Source: Dactylis glomerata (Eukaryota; Streptophyta; Magnoliopsida; Poales; Poaceae). From it: a DNA stretch of 64,000 nt. The notes beneath the pieces are model-generated. The model saw nothing but the letters and a program-made list of their open reading frames with translations, did not search any database and was not told where the DNA came from. Shown here one piece after another: positions 24,545 through 35,600 of this stretch (its first letter is position 1; each line of letters begins with the position of its first letter). The translations under genes were made by a program, and so were the position numbers. The stretch covers positions 62,001 through 126,000 of the forward strand of contig QXEO01001045.1 in NCBI GenBank assembly GCA_007115705.1, written 5' to 3'.

Positions 24545-26885
24545 TGAAAGGACACGGATGTCGCCTAGAGGGGGGGTGAATAGGCGATTAAAACTTTTAT
24601 GAAAGGCTTGAACAAATGCGGAAATAAACTAGCGTTTAATTTGTCAAGCTTACAAAACCTAAATAGACTAGGCTCACCTATGTGCACCAACAACTTATGC
24701 TAAGCAAGACAAGTAGCAAGGTGATAGCAAGATATATAACTTCAAGCACGATGGCTATCACAAATGTAAAGTGCATAAGTAGTGGAGCTCGGATAAGAGT
24801 TACCGAGGCACGAAGGAGACGAAGATGTATCCCGAAGTTCACTTCCAAGGAAGCTAGTCTCCGTTGGAGAGGTGTGGCGGCTTAATGCACTCCGAACGCC
24901 ACAAAGGCCTCACCTTGAGATGTGGTAGCACAATGCTCACCAAATGCCACAAAGGCTCACCTCAAGATGCGGAGGCACGCTACACACCAAACGCCACAAA
25001 GGCTCACCTTATTCTCCTCGCGCTCTTGCACAAAGCAAGATGCCACGATCCACTATGGGACACTTGAGGGCGGTCACCGAACCCGTACAAGCTTGGGGCA
25101 ATCTCCACAACTTAATTGGAGGCTCCCAAGAATCGCCACAAAGGCACCACAAAGGTTGGGGAATCTCCACAACTTAATTGGAGGCCCCAAGTATATGCCA
25201 CAAAGGCCACTAAGCCGTCTAGGGTTCCAAGAACCCAAGAGAACTTTCACTTACCGAATCTCCGAGGAGAACTCAAACCGATGCACCAAATGCAATGGCA
25301 AGAGCACACAAAGTGTTCAAATCCTTCTCACTCAAATTCTACCAAAGCAACTAATGCTATGGAGAGATATGAGAGGAAGAACAAAGGAAATCCACAAAGA
25401 ACTCCAAGATCTAGATCCAATAGGTTCCCCTCACTTAGAGGAGATTTTGATTGGTAGAAAGATAGATCTAGATCTCCTCTCTCTTTTCCCTCAAGAAGAT
25501 GCAAGAATCATTGGAGGGATTGAGAGATAGAGCAAAGCTTCAAGGTTAACAATGGATGAGAGAGAGAATAGGAAGCCAACCAGCCCAAGGAAGAAGAAGG
25601 GGGCCTTATATAGGTCCCCCACGAAAACTAGCCGTTGCTGGGCACTTACCCCGGAGTCTCCGGCCTTGGGGGGCCGGAGTCTCCGGTGCCCCGGGGTCAT
25701 TCGGGGGCCTCAGGACGGACAAATCAGGTGCCAGGCCGGAGTTGGGCCGGAGACTTTGCGTCTCGGGCCGGAGACTCCGGCCACCCAAAAACTGGCAGCA
25801 ACACCAATACGAAAACGACCATAACTTGAGCATCCGGACTCCGTTTTTGATGATCTTGGGCTCGTTGGAATCACAACAACGAGCTCTACAAGTATATGCA
25901 TAGAAACATCATAGTCAAACAAGGGAGGATAAAACCAAATGATGAGAGGTTTGACCTCTCTTCAAAGACGAACCGGTAAAACCTCCAAACACCAAAAACT
26001 CAATAAGTGTTTCATGCAAAATCCATTTTTGATGAGCTAGAGCTTGTCATGGAAATAACCACAAGCTCTAGAACCTCACATGGATAAAAGCCAAATAAGA
26101 ACCAAGAAAGATGATGCCAAGAATGCAAAGGTTTGAGCTCTCTCCGAACGATACGACTAAGTTACTCACTCGAGAGCCCCTCTTGATAGTACGGCTACCG
26201 ATCCTATAACCCGGTCTCACAACTAACACTATGAGACCGGTAAGAAAGAAACCCTATCAAGAACATACCTTTTCCTTGATCATTCCACTTGAGCTAGATT
26301 ATGACCGTCTTGTGGATTGCTCCCCCATAAATCAATATGGGAAAGACTCTCTTAGGAATATCTTCACAAAGCCATTACCACCAAATAGAATACATGCATC
26401 AAGCATATAATCTCCTTGAGATGGCACATCTTGAACTTGACTTCTCATCCATGAAGATGATCACCACTTAATAATATCCTAGCCCGAGATCACAAGATCC
26501 CACTCGATACATTATGTATGCTTTGAGAGTTGATCAACTTGAATCCCATCTTTGCACTTTGACTTGATCAACCTTGTATCCTTCCTTCTTCCATCATGAT
26601 GATGATGTCTTGAAGGTAAACACAAATGTCCACTCAATTATATTCTTCAAGACATAGTTCCAATAAGCTCAATTCTCATATGACCATTCTTCCGATATTT
26701 CCTTGAATAACACATTGGTCATCACTTAAAGTTCTTTATTTGATCCTTCTTACAACCTTGAAGCCAACATATGGTTCAAGCATTGTCTATGGACATGTCC
26801 TACAAATATAACTCAATACAAACATTAGTCCATAGAGATTGTCATTAATTACCAAAACCACACATGGGGGCTCCATGCTCTTTCA
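24545..26885 (-). repeat. T2 5' LTR
   Basis: 2341 bp. It lacks 13 bp present in the other LTR (junction near 25241). T1 keeps the equivalent block, so the deletion is in this copy. TATATAAG on the minus strand at about 25605-25613. Confidence 0.95.
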
Positions 26886-26890
26886 ACGTG
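26886..26890. repeat. Right TSD of T2 (ACGTG)
   Basis: Matches 15927-15931 exactly. Confidence 0.95.
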
Positions 26891-28517
26891 GCCAGCCCCA
26901 GATCAAAATAGATTCAAATTAGAATTTAAAAACCAGAATTGTGTTCATTCTTGTATAATTCATATCTTTTGATCCATGCATCCAAAAATAACAACTAATA
27001 TACCACTAGAATCCTTAGAACATGTAGAATTTATTAGTGCACTTATATTTCATAGGTTCAGTATTCAAATTGAAACTATTTTCAAATTGAATCAAACTCT
27101 TCTGTTAGTTTGTTTAATTCATATCTTTTGAACCAAGTGTCCAAAAATTACAAATTTGTAGTCTCTGGAATTCTCTCAACATGTAGAACATCTTAGGATC
27201 AAGAAATTCCAAATTTGACACGTGCACATACTTTGTGAATTCAAATTTGTCCAAATCACTATTTTGGTGATAATTCAAATTCTATAACTTATTTTTGAGT
27301 GATTCCAATTGCAATGACTTTGTTTTACTGCAAGCTATCCAGTAGCATCACTTCCTAATTTTCTTGAACAACTTCACAAATATTCAAATTCTAATATGAG
27401 AATTTGAGTATTTCCTATATAGATTAATTCTATTTCTTTTTCAATTAATGATTCCTTCTACTTTGGCAAATCCTATGATCATATCCATTCATCAATATCA
27501 TCTAGACACCATATTGAACCATATCTTGTTCATCTAAACCATTTTGCCTAATTCATATTTATTCAAATTGAAATTGTGCTACTTGAGTAAAATGTGAAAT
27601 CATCTCAAACCTAGATTCTGTTTTGTTAATGTGGTGTTGTTATAACCCATACCATAGTATGTGTTTATACACAATGTTGTTCAATGAATCCCTTGAGCTA
27701 TATTCTCAAATGTCATTCACTCATACACCATCCCATGCCAACATAATCTTGCTCACTTGTATTGAATTATTCAGTTAGCAAATGGGTTAATTGAGTAACA
27801 CAATGCTTCATGAATCTTTACCCATTGCCTAAGTGAAATAGATGCTATTTAAGAATAATTGTTGTCACACTTATTCAATAGTATTGTTGTTGCACTATTC
27901 CACACCTATGTGATCTAATTCACATGAGCCATTCTAAAGCCTCATTCATGCTTTCTTAAAGCATAAAGACCTTGTCAATACTATTTTGCCTAGTCCAATT
28001 CTCTCCAATCATGTTGATCCTTCCCAACTAAGCTCTCAAATTAATATTTCCTTTGTCATATCCATCCCATCATAATATCTTGAAATCCTAAATTGTTAAC
28101 AAACACTTTTCAATTGTTTGATTTGTTTGATTGTGTTTGTATGGTTTGTTTATGTATTGCTATTTCTATGTTATAGCTTGTGCGAAGAGCTACGTGCTTA
28201 GTTGAGAGAAGTGGAAAGATCGTATTCTTCAAAAAGGCAAGTGACACACATATCTTCTACCTATTTTTACACTGCATTAGTGTTTTCAGTAGTATGAATG
28301 ATAGGTGGAATATTCAACTGTTTTATAAAGTGCTAGATCCTAGTAGTGAGTAGCTATCCCCAAAACACCCACCTAATAGGATGCTAAATACTTTGAAAAA
28401 TATGATTGCTATGCTTAATCACTTGTTAAAGTTGTTTTGTGAATAAAATTAACAACTTCAACTAAAATGAACTACCTGGGTGGAGTGGTTTGATAAGAGG
28501 AGGTCGGAGAAGGTGGG
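26891..28517 (+). mobile_element. S: solo LTR, middle piece
   Basis: AT-rich, no coding sequence. Continues S from the T2 insertion to the D insertion and ends in the D target site GTGGG (28513-28517). I see no other feature in it. Confidence 0.8.
28513..28517. repeat. Left TSD of D (GTGGG)
   Basis: GTGGG here and at 44596-44600. Confidence 0.93.
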
Positions 28518-30022
28518 TGATACGTCTCAAACATATCTATAATTTTTGATGATCCATGCTTGTTTTACACCATTTGCCTATTGTTTCGTTACACTTAGTG
28601 GAACTTTTATGCATTTTCCGGAACTAACCTATTAACAAGTGCCACAGTGCCAGTTTCCTGTTTTCTGCTATTTTTGTGTTTCAGAAGTGATACATAGGAA
28701 ATATTCTCGGAATTGGACGAAACAAGTTCCTGAAGTCTTATTTTACCCGGAAGCTTCCAGAGATCCGAAGAGAAGTAGGAGGGGGGCCACCAGGGCCCCA
28801 CACACAGGGGCGGCGCGGCCAGCCCCTGGCCCGCGCCACCCCCGTGTGAGGGCGCCTGGCCCCTCCTCTGACATCGACCCTTCGCCTATAAAGACCCCCC
28901 GACGAGAAAAACCTAAGCCTGATCAGTTTTCCAGAATACATCGCGATCCGCCGCCGCCGTCGACCCGAAGATCGGGAGGGTCCAGAAGCTCTTCCCGGCA
29001 CCCTGTCGGAGAGGGGAATCGCCACCGGAGGTCTCCTTCATCGCCATGCTTGCCTCCGGAGTGATGAGTGAATAGTCTACCTTGGACTATGGGTCCATAG
29101 AAGTAGCTAGATGGTTGTCTTCTCCACTATGTGCTTCATGTTTAGATCTCATGAGCTGCCATACATGATTGAGATCACCGTTATGTAATTCTACATGTTT
29201 GGTTTGTTGGGATCCGATGAATATTGGTGTTTATGATTAAGTTGCTGTACTGAATATTATCTTTTGTTATCTCTATGTTGTTTATGATCTTGCATGCTCT
29301 CCGTTGTTAGTAGCTATCTTGGCCGAGTAGTTGCTAGTGACTCCAAGAGGGGGTATTTATGCTCGATAGTGGGTTCATGTCTCTATTTCACCTGGGGGAG
29401 TGACAGAAACCTCTAAGGTGGTAGATGTGCTGTTGCTACTAGGGAGAAAACAACATTCATATGCTCAAGGGCATATGCTTTGTTTACATTACACACTTTG
29501 CTTAATGCAATTATCTGTTGTTCGCAACTTAATACTTGTGGAGTTCTCGGATTGATTCACCACAAGTGGATTATTAGTCATAGATGCAGTTGGATGGCGG
29601 TCTATGTATTTTGTTGTAATGCCCAGAGTAAATCTCATAGTGATCTTCTTGACATATCACGTTATCTTTATTCTATCAATTGCCCAACTATAATTTGTTT
29701 ACCCAGCATGTGTTATTTTATCTATGGAGAGACACCACTAGTGAACTGTGGACCCCGGTCCTATTTACATCATATTGCTATCACCTGTTTACTTTACTCG
29801 TACTGTTTACTTTACTCGCATACTATATTGTTTTCCACTCGATACACTCATAACCTTTGTTTCAAGCAAACCGGTGAGATTGACAACCTCATCGCAAGTT
29901 GGGAACAAAGTATTTGTTTGTGTGTGTGCAGGTTCCACAACACCTTCAGTCGTCATTGTCTCTCTTCTCCTGTTCGATAAACCTTGGTTTCTTAAACTGA
30001 GGGAAAACTTGCTGCTGCACTC
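28518..30022 (+). repeat. 5' LTR of D, first piece
   Basis: Starts TGATACGTCTC; TATAAAG box at 28887-28893. Interrupted after CACTC (30018-30022) by the Athila element. Confidence 0.93.
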
Positions 30023-31273
30023 TGATCACTCTAAGATTTACACATATATCTGAACCTTGCAACCATAAAACTTGTCTGTTTTACCTCATTTCTACCAGTG
30101 TTGCACCAACATTTTACATCATTTGATCCTTTGTCACAGATCAGTGCGCCAAGGCACTAAATTCTACAAGTCAGAGCAATTCAAACATCAAACCAAGCCA
30201 CCAGGAATGGAGGAGTACATCTTGAGGAGCAAGAAAGAAGCCAACGGCAGGAGCAGGCTGCCACGGCACAAATGGACAAGAAAAACGGAAAAGCAGACTA
30301 GCTGCTGCCGCCACCTTTTTCCCTCTACTCCTCTACGCTGCAGAAAATACACCATCCCATCCTGCATCCATCCATCACCACACAACCACTCCATCCATCC
30401 ACCACTCCACAAAAACCTTCCTCCTCCATAGTCCAACACACCGAAATCTTCACCTTTTCCACCCACCTTTCCCTCTTCTCCTTTGCTGCAACAAGATCAG
30501 ATCAACGGCGCAAGCAAGAACACCATGATCATCACTAAGAACACCTCCAAGAACGTCAAGATGGACAAGGCTCGAAGGATCTGAAGGCCAAGCTCTTCTT
30601 CATCCCTCTTCATCCTCTGCCACGACAGCAACATCTCTGCCTTCTTCTACTTTCTCTGCCACGGCAAGCCTTCGGTGACCAACAACAACCTCTCTCTCCT
30701 CTCCCCCATGCTCTGTGATCTGTTGTGTTGATCTTGCACTGTAAAACAGTTTGAACCTTGTCCTGGATCTTTGCTATGGTTTGAGTGACACACTCCATTG
30801 TAAACTCCAAGATTACTGTGATTTCTGTGTTGCATCTGCCTGATCTGTTAGGTGCAAGACTAGCCTCTGCATCTAGTCCCAAAAATGCATCCCTGCCTCA
30901 CTTGCTCGTTTGTCCTTTGTTTCCTTGCCTGACAAACAAGAAACGTTGGATTTGTTATGTTAAAACTTCCCTGCCTCACTTGCTCGTTTGTCCTTTGTTT
31001 CCTTGCCTGACAAACAAGAAACGTTGGATTTGTTATGTTAAAACTTCCCTGCCTCACTTGCTCGTTTGTCCTTTGTTTCCTTGCCTGACAAACAAGAAAC
31101 ATTGGATTTGTTATGTTAAAACTTCCAACCTAAAACCTCCTGTTACTTTTCTGTTTACAACACCAAAAACCCCACTTTTCTGCTTAGCTTCTGGAAATTA
31201 GGAAATAGTCTCATTTGTGTTGATCCCTGTGGAGACGACTAGAAAAACCCCCCTATAATCTCAACTTAGACCA
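30023..31273 (+). repeat. 5' LTR of the Athila element
   Basis: 1251 bp, TGATCACTC to GACCA. Contains three tandem 78-bp units. Differs from the 3' LTR at about two positions (one G/A near 30265, one A/G near 31256). Confidence 0.95.
30891..31124 (+). repeat. 3 x 78-bp tandem repeat in the Athila 5' LTR
   Basis: Units start CCCTGCCTCACTTGCTCG at 30891, 30969 and 31047. The first two are identical; the third has one changed base (CG to CA). 78 is a multiple of three, which creates a repetitive open frame on both strands that should not be read as a gene. Confidence 0.95.
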
Positions 31274-31277
31274 AAAT

Positions 31278-31294
31278 TGGCGCCGTTGCCGGGG
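31278..31294 (+). other. Primer-binding site of the Athila element (tRNA-Asp)
   Basis: TGGCGCCGTTGCCGGGG, four bases after the LTR end. Confidence 0.92.
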
Positions 31295-31508
31295 ATCAAC
31301 TTTTGATTGTTTCCTTAGATTACAGTAGACTAAGCTGTGTAAATACTTGTTCCAATTTGCAATCTTTGATTGTCTGTTTTAATGACTTGTCTGTGATCAA
31401 GCTTAGAACTTTTATTAGGGGATTTAGTTCACTAACCCTTGATCAAGTTCTTGTCTGTGATTGTGTGTAGAACAATGATTTCATCTAATCTCCGTGGGAA
31501 TTCAGTTG

Positions 31509-32687
31509 ATGCAGTCCTCTGAAGATTCTCCACTAGCCCCATTTGATCCTGAGCCAGAGAGGACTTTGTTTGCAAGAAAGAGAGCAGCTTCTGAAGTTTC
31601 TGCTGAAGATTTGGAAACCTCTGCCTCAGATTTGGAATCATCATCCTCAGATTTCAGCATGGGTGATAAGAAGTTAAGAGATTTGTGGATTCCCAAGGAC
31701 CAGATCAACAATGCAGATGTGATTATGCCTGCAATACAAGCAAACAACTGGGAAATCAAGCCAGCTCTGATCAATATGGTACAACATAATCCCTTCAAAG
31801 GTTCTGCTTTGGAGAGCCCCCATGAGCATATCAGAAACTTTCTGGAGTACTGCAACACTTTGAAGCACAATGGTGTTCCTCCTGAAGCCATCAGGATGCA
31901 ATTGTTTCCCTTCTCACTGTCTGGACTTGCAAAAGTTTGGTTCCACTCTCTTCCTATTCACTGCAGAGACACATGGGAACATGTTCTTCAAGCCTTCTTT
32001 GAGAGATATTTCCCTCCAACCAAAGCAGCTGAGTGCAGAGACAAGATAACACGATTTGTGCAATATGAAGGAGAAAGCCTGTATGATACTTGGCAGAGAT
32101 ACCAAGGTCTCATCAGGATGTGTCCCAACCATGGCCAGGAGCAATGGCTCATCTTGCAAACCTTCTACAAGGGTTTGACAGAGCAAACCAGATCATTTGT
32201 TGATTCAGCTGCTGGAGGTGGAATCATGAACAAGACCCTTGATGAAGCTACTGAGTTGATTGAGAGCATGGCATCACACAACTTCTCCTGGACAAATGAA
32301 AGAGCTGTCCACCCCAACAATCAGCTGCAGATTCAGTCAAGTGGCCAGAATGCTTTGGAAGCCAAGTTGGAGAGTTTAACAACTCAGCTTGCCCAGCTCA
32401 TGACAGAAAGAAACAGCCAAGCTTTGGTTCCTGTCAACCAAGTTACTTCTGCATGTGCAATTTGTGGAAAAGAAGGCCATTCCCTCATGGAATGTACCTT
32501 GTCTGCACCTCCTGAAGCCATGATATCAGAGGTGAACTATGCCCAGAATCAAGGGCCATATTCCCAAAGTTACAACCCTTCTTGGAGAAACCACCCCAAC
32601 CTTTCTTACAAGAGCAATAATCAGCAAAGTTACCCAGCACCAGGGCAGCAGCACTATGCCCAAGCATCCCAGCAGAGTTACCATTAG
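31509..32687 (+). CDS. gag: Gag of the Athila element
   Basis: 392 residues from the ATG at 31509 to a TAG at 32685-32687. The N-terminal LAPFDPEPERTLFARKR is typical of Athila gag. Residues about 95-230 form the retrotransposon capsid domain (FLEYCNTLKHNGVPPEAIRM, then WFHSLP, FFERYFPP and LILQTFYKGL). A CX2CX4HX4C knuckle (CAICGKEGHSLMEC) starts at 32453, followed by a Gln/Tyr/Pro-rich stretch. The downstream sequence stays open in the same frame into pol, so the TAG is probably a mutation within a single gag-pol frame. Programmed readthrough is the alternative. Gag itself should be functional. Confidence 0.92.
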   Translation: MQSSEDSPLAPFDPEPERTLFARKRAASEVSAEDLETSASDLESSSSDFSMGDKKLRDLWIPKDQINNADVIMPAIQANNWEIKPALINMVQHNPFKGSALESPHEHIRNFLEYCNTLKHNGVPPEAIRMQLFPFSLSGLAKVWFHSLPIHCRDTWEHVLQAFFERYFPPTKAAECRDKITRFVQYEGESLYDTWQRYQGLIRMCPNHGQEQWLILQTFYKGLTEQTRSFVDSAAGGGIMNKTLDEATELIESMASHNFSWTNERAVHPNNQLQIQSSGQNALEAKLESLTTQLAQLMTERNSQALVPVNQVTSACAICGKEGHSLMECTLSAPPEAMISEVNYAQNQGPYSQSYNPSWRNHPNLSYKSNNQQSYPAPGQQHYAQASQQSYH

Positions 32688-35600
32688 CCTGGACAACAAA
32701 ATTTCAGACCCCAAGGTCAAGTGCAACACCCACAACAACAACACCACCCAGTACATCAGCAAACTACTTCATCCAGCAGTAGCAGCCAATCTGAGCTTGG
32801 AGAAATGATGAAGCTACAGAAGGAAATGTTCAGTGGAATGCAAGAAACTATGAAAATGCAATCTGAACTTTTCTACAAGACTATGCAGCAACTCACTGCT
32901 GGAATCCAGACCAACAGCATTGGAAAACAAGCTGAAGGAAAACTGCCAGCCCAAACAGAGAAAAACCCAAAACAGTGTGGTGCCCTTTCCACTACTGAAG
33001 TTATTGATGCAGTCACCACTAGGAGTGGGGTGAACACTGAACCCTTACTCAAAACCCCACCAAATGTCACTTATGTTGCTCCACAGAGAAGACCCACCGT
33101 GCAGCATCAAACACCTCCAGAAATTGTTCTGCCAAGGCAGGAAAAATCAACAGGACAGCCTGCCCAGACAGAAAACCCTGCCAAGGCACAGATCTCTGCC
33201 ACAGAACCAACAGAGAAGCCTTTGTTGATGAAAGTGCCATTTCCAGAGAGATTGGACAAGACCAAGGAGGAGAAGCAATACTCTAAATTCCTTGAGACCA
33301 TGAAGGAAGTGCAAATCACCATCCCCATCTTGGATGCAGTGTTGCACATTCCCCTATATGCAAAGTTTTTCAAAGATCTGATCACAAGGAAGAGGAGTTT
33401 GGACAGCCCTGAGTTAGTAGCCTTGACAGAAGATTGCAGTGCTGTGATCTTGAACCACATGCCCAAGAAGCTACAAGACCCTGGAAGTTTCAGCATTCCC
33501 TGTGTAGTGGGAAGAAAAACCTTCACAGCTCTTTGTGACTTAGGTTCCTCTGTGAGTGTGTTACCCTCCGCTGCAAGCCAGATTCAGCAGCTGGGAACGT
33601 TGAAGCCTACCCCAATGACACTTCAACTTGCTGATAGAACCTTGAGAAAACCAGTAGGAGTCCTTGAAGATGTGCCAGTCCAAGTTGGCAACTTTGCATA
33701 TCCTGTGGACTTTGTTGTGCTAGAGATGGAAGACAATGCCGAATCAATGATTCTAGGCAGGCCATTCTTGGCAACTGCTGGTGCCATCATTGATGTCAAA
33801 GGTGGAACCCTCAAATTACAATTTGGATCAGAGCAAGCTGAATTCAGCATGAAACATGCCACTCATTTACCCAATGTTCCTGAACATTGCCATTCCATTG
33901 ATATTGTTGAAAGAAGTGTGCTAGAAACTTTGCCAGAACCTGAGCAAGAGGAGCCTGAAGCTCAAGTCTTTGTTACTGCTGAAACCACCAATGTACAGCA
34001 GCTTTGTGAAGTGAAAATTTGTGAAATTGTACCTGTGTCAAGTGCAAGAGAACCAGCTCATCTAGCTCATCATTCTATTGTGGAGCTCAAAGAATTGCCT
34101 TCCCATCTGAAATACTCATTCTTGGAGAAGGAAAAGTTACACCCTGTGATTATTAGTTCTGCCCTTTCAAGTGAGCAAGAAGAAAGTCTTCTGTCTATTC
34201 TGAAGCTGTACAAGAATGTCATTGGATATTCCATTGATGACATCATTGGCATTAGTGAGAAAGTGTGTTCTCACAGGATCCACTTAGAAGAAGGCAGCAA
34301 GCCAACAAGAGAAGGACAGAGGAGACTAAACCCTGCTATGCAAGATGTAGTAAAGAAGGAAGTTCTGAAATTGTTAAAGGCTGGAATGATATACCCCATC
34401 TCTGACAGTGAGTGGGTGAGTCCTATCCACATTGTGCCCAAGAAAGGTGGCTACACTGTTGTTGAAAATGAAGAAGGAAGGCTCATGACCACAAGACCTG
34501 TTACAGGATGGAGGATGGTGAATGACTTCAGAAAATTGAACAAAGCTACAAGAAAAGATCACTTTCCTCTGCCATTCATGGACCATATGCTAGAGAGACT
34601 TGCTGGCCAAAAGTACTACTGCTACCTTGATGGTTACTCTGGATTTCTGCAGATTCCAATCCACCCTTCTGACCAAGACAAGACCACATTCACCTGCCCA
34701 TATGGAACCTTTGCTTACAAAAGGCTACCATTTGGCCTTTGCAATGCTCCAGGCACCTTTCAGAGATGCATGATGTCCATATTTTCTGATTACATTGAGA
34801 AGATTATGGAAGTTTTCATGGATGACTTCACTGTGTATGGAAAAGACTTCGAAGCCTGCTTGAAGAACCTCACCTTAGTCCTTCACAGATGCTCTGAGCA
34901 AAATTTGATCCTGAACTGGGAAAAATGTCACTTCCTTGTCACTGAAGGCATTGTGTTGGGCCACCTTGTGTCTGCTAGAGGAATTGAGGTGGACAAGGCA
35001 AAGGTAGATGTGATTGCCAAGCTACCTCCTCCTGAAAATGTGAAGGGAATTCAAAGCTTCCTGGGCCATGCTGGCTTCTACAGGAGGTTTATCAAGAACT
35101 TCTCCTATCTTGCCAAGCCACTCACCAATCTCCTGAATCATGAAGTGAAGTTTGGGTTTGATGACACTTGTTTGCAAGCATTCAACCAATTGAAAGATGC
35201 TCTCATCACAGCCCCTGTTGTTCAACCTCCTGACTGGACACTGCCATTTGAACTTATGTGTGATGCAAGTGACTTTGCTGTTGGAGCAGTCCTTGGCCAG
35301 AGAAAAGACAAAGCTTTGCATGTTATACATTATGCAAGCAAGACTTTGGATGATGCTCAGATCAATTACACCACCACAGAGAAGGAGCTGCTTGCTGTTG
35401 TGTTCTCATTTGATAAGTTTAGACCATACCTGGTTGGACACAAGTGCATTGTCTACACAGACCATGCAGCAATCAGATATTTAGTGAGCAAAAAGGATGC
35501 TAAACCAAGGCTCATCAGATGGATCCTTCTGCTCCAAGAGTTTGACATAGAAATTAGAGACAAGAAAGGGTCAGAGAACTCAGTTGCTGATCACTTGTCC

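Larger units (their letters stand above)
15932..26885 (-). mobile_element. T2: complete non-autonomous copia-type LTR retrotransposon (gag only)
   Basis: 10,954 bp with perfect TSD ACGTG. LTRs are at 15932-18285 (3' LTR in element orientation) and 24545-26885 (5' LTR). It has a Met-tRNA primer site, an intact 778-residue gag, 3.9 kb of non-coding DNA, and a polypurine tract. No pol is present. The LTRs differ by one 13-bp deletion and roughly 20 substitutions (under 1 %), so insertion is fairly recent. Host sequence is solo LTR S. Confidence 0.95.

Noticed and set aside
28639..29064. About 140-codon frames recurring in each TGATACG-type LTR (28639, 43106, 54183, 59621)
   Set aside because: They recur because the LTR recurs; they start at non-ATG codons, are Arg/Pro-rich from GC-rich U3 DNA, and differ between copies without codon constraint.
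29480..29980. About 166-183-codon frames starting MFTLHTLLNAIICC (29480, 43947, 55025, 60463)
   Set aside because: Shadow of the downstream part of the same LTRs; no domain, and starts and ends vary.
30785..31201. Open frames over the Athila LTR tandem repeats on both strands (also 38864-39280)
   Set aside because: They exist because the repeat unit is 78 bp (divisible by three); they lie wholly inside LTRs and have no family similarity.
32721..32800. Separate start codon for Athila pol
   Set aside because: The frame is continuous with gag apart from one TAG; the first candidate codon here is GTG in a Gln/His-rich linker, so no independent start is supported.
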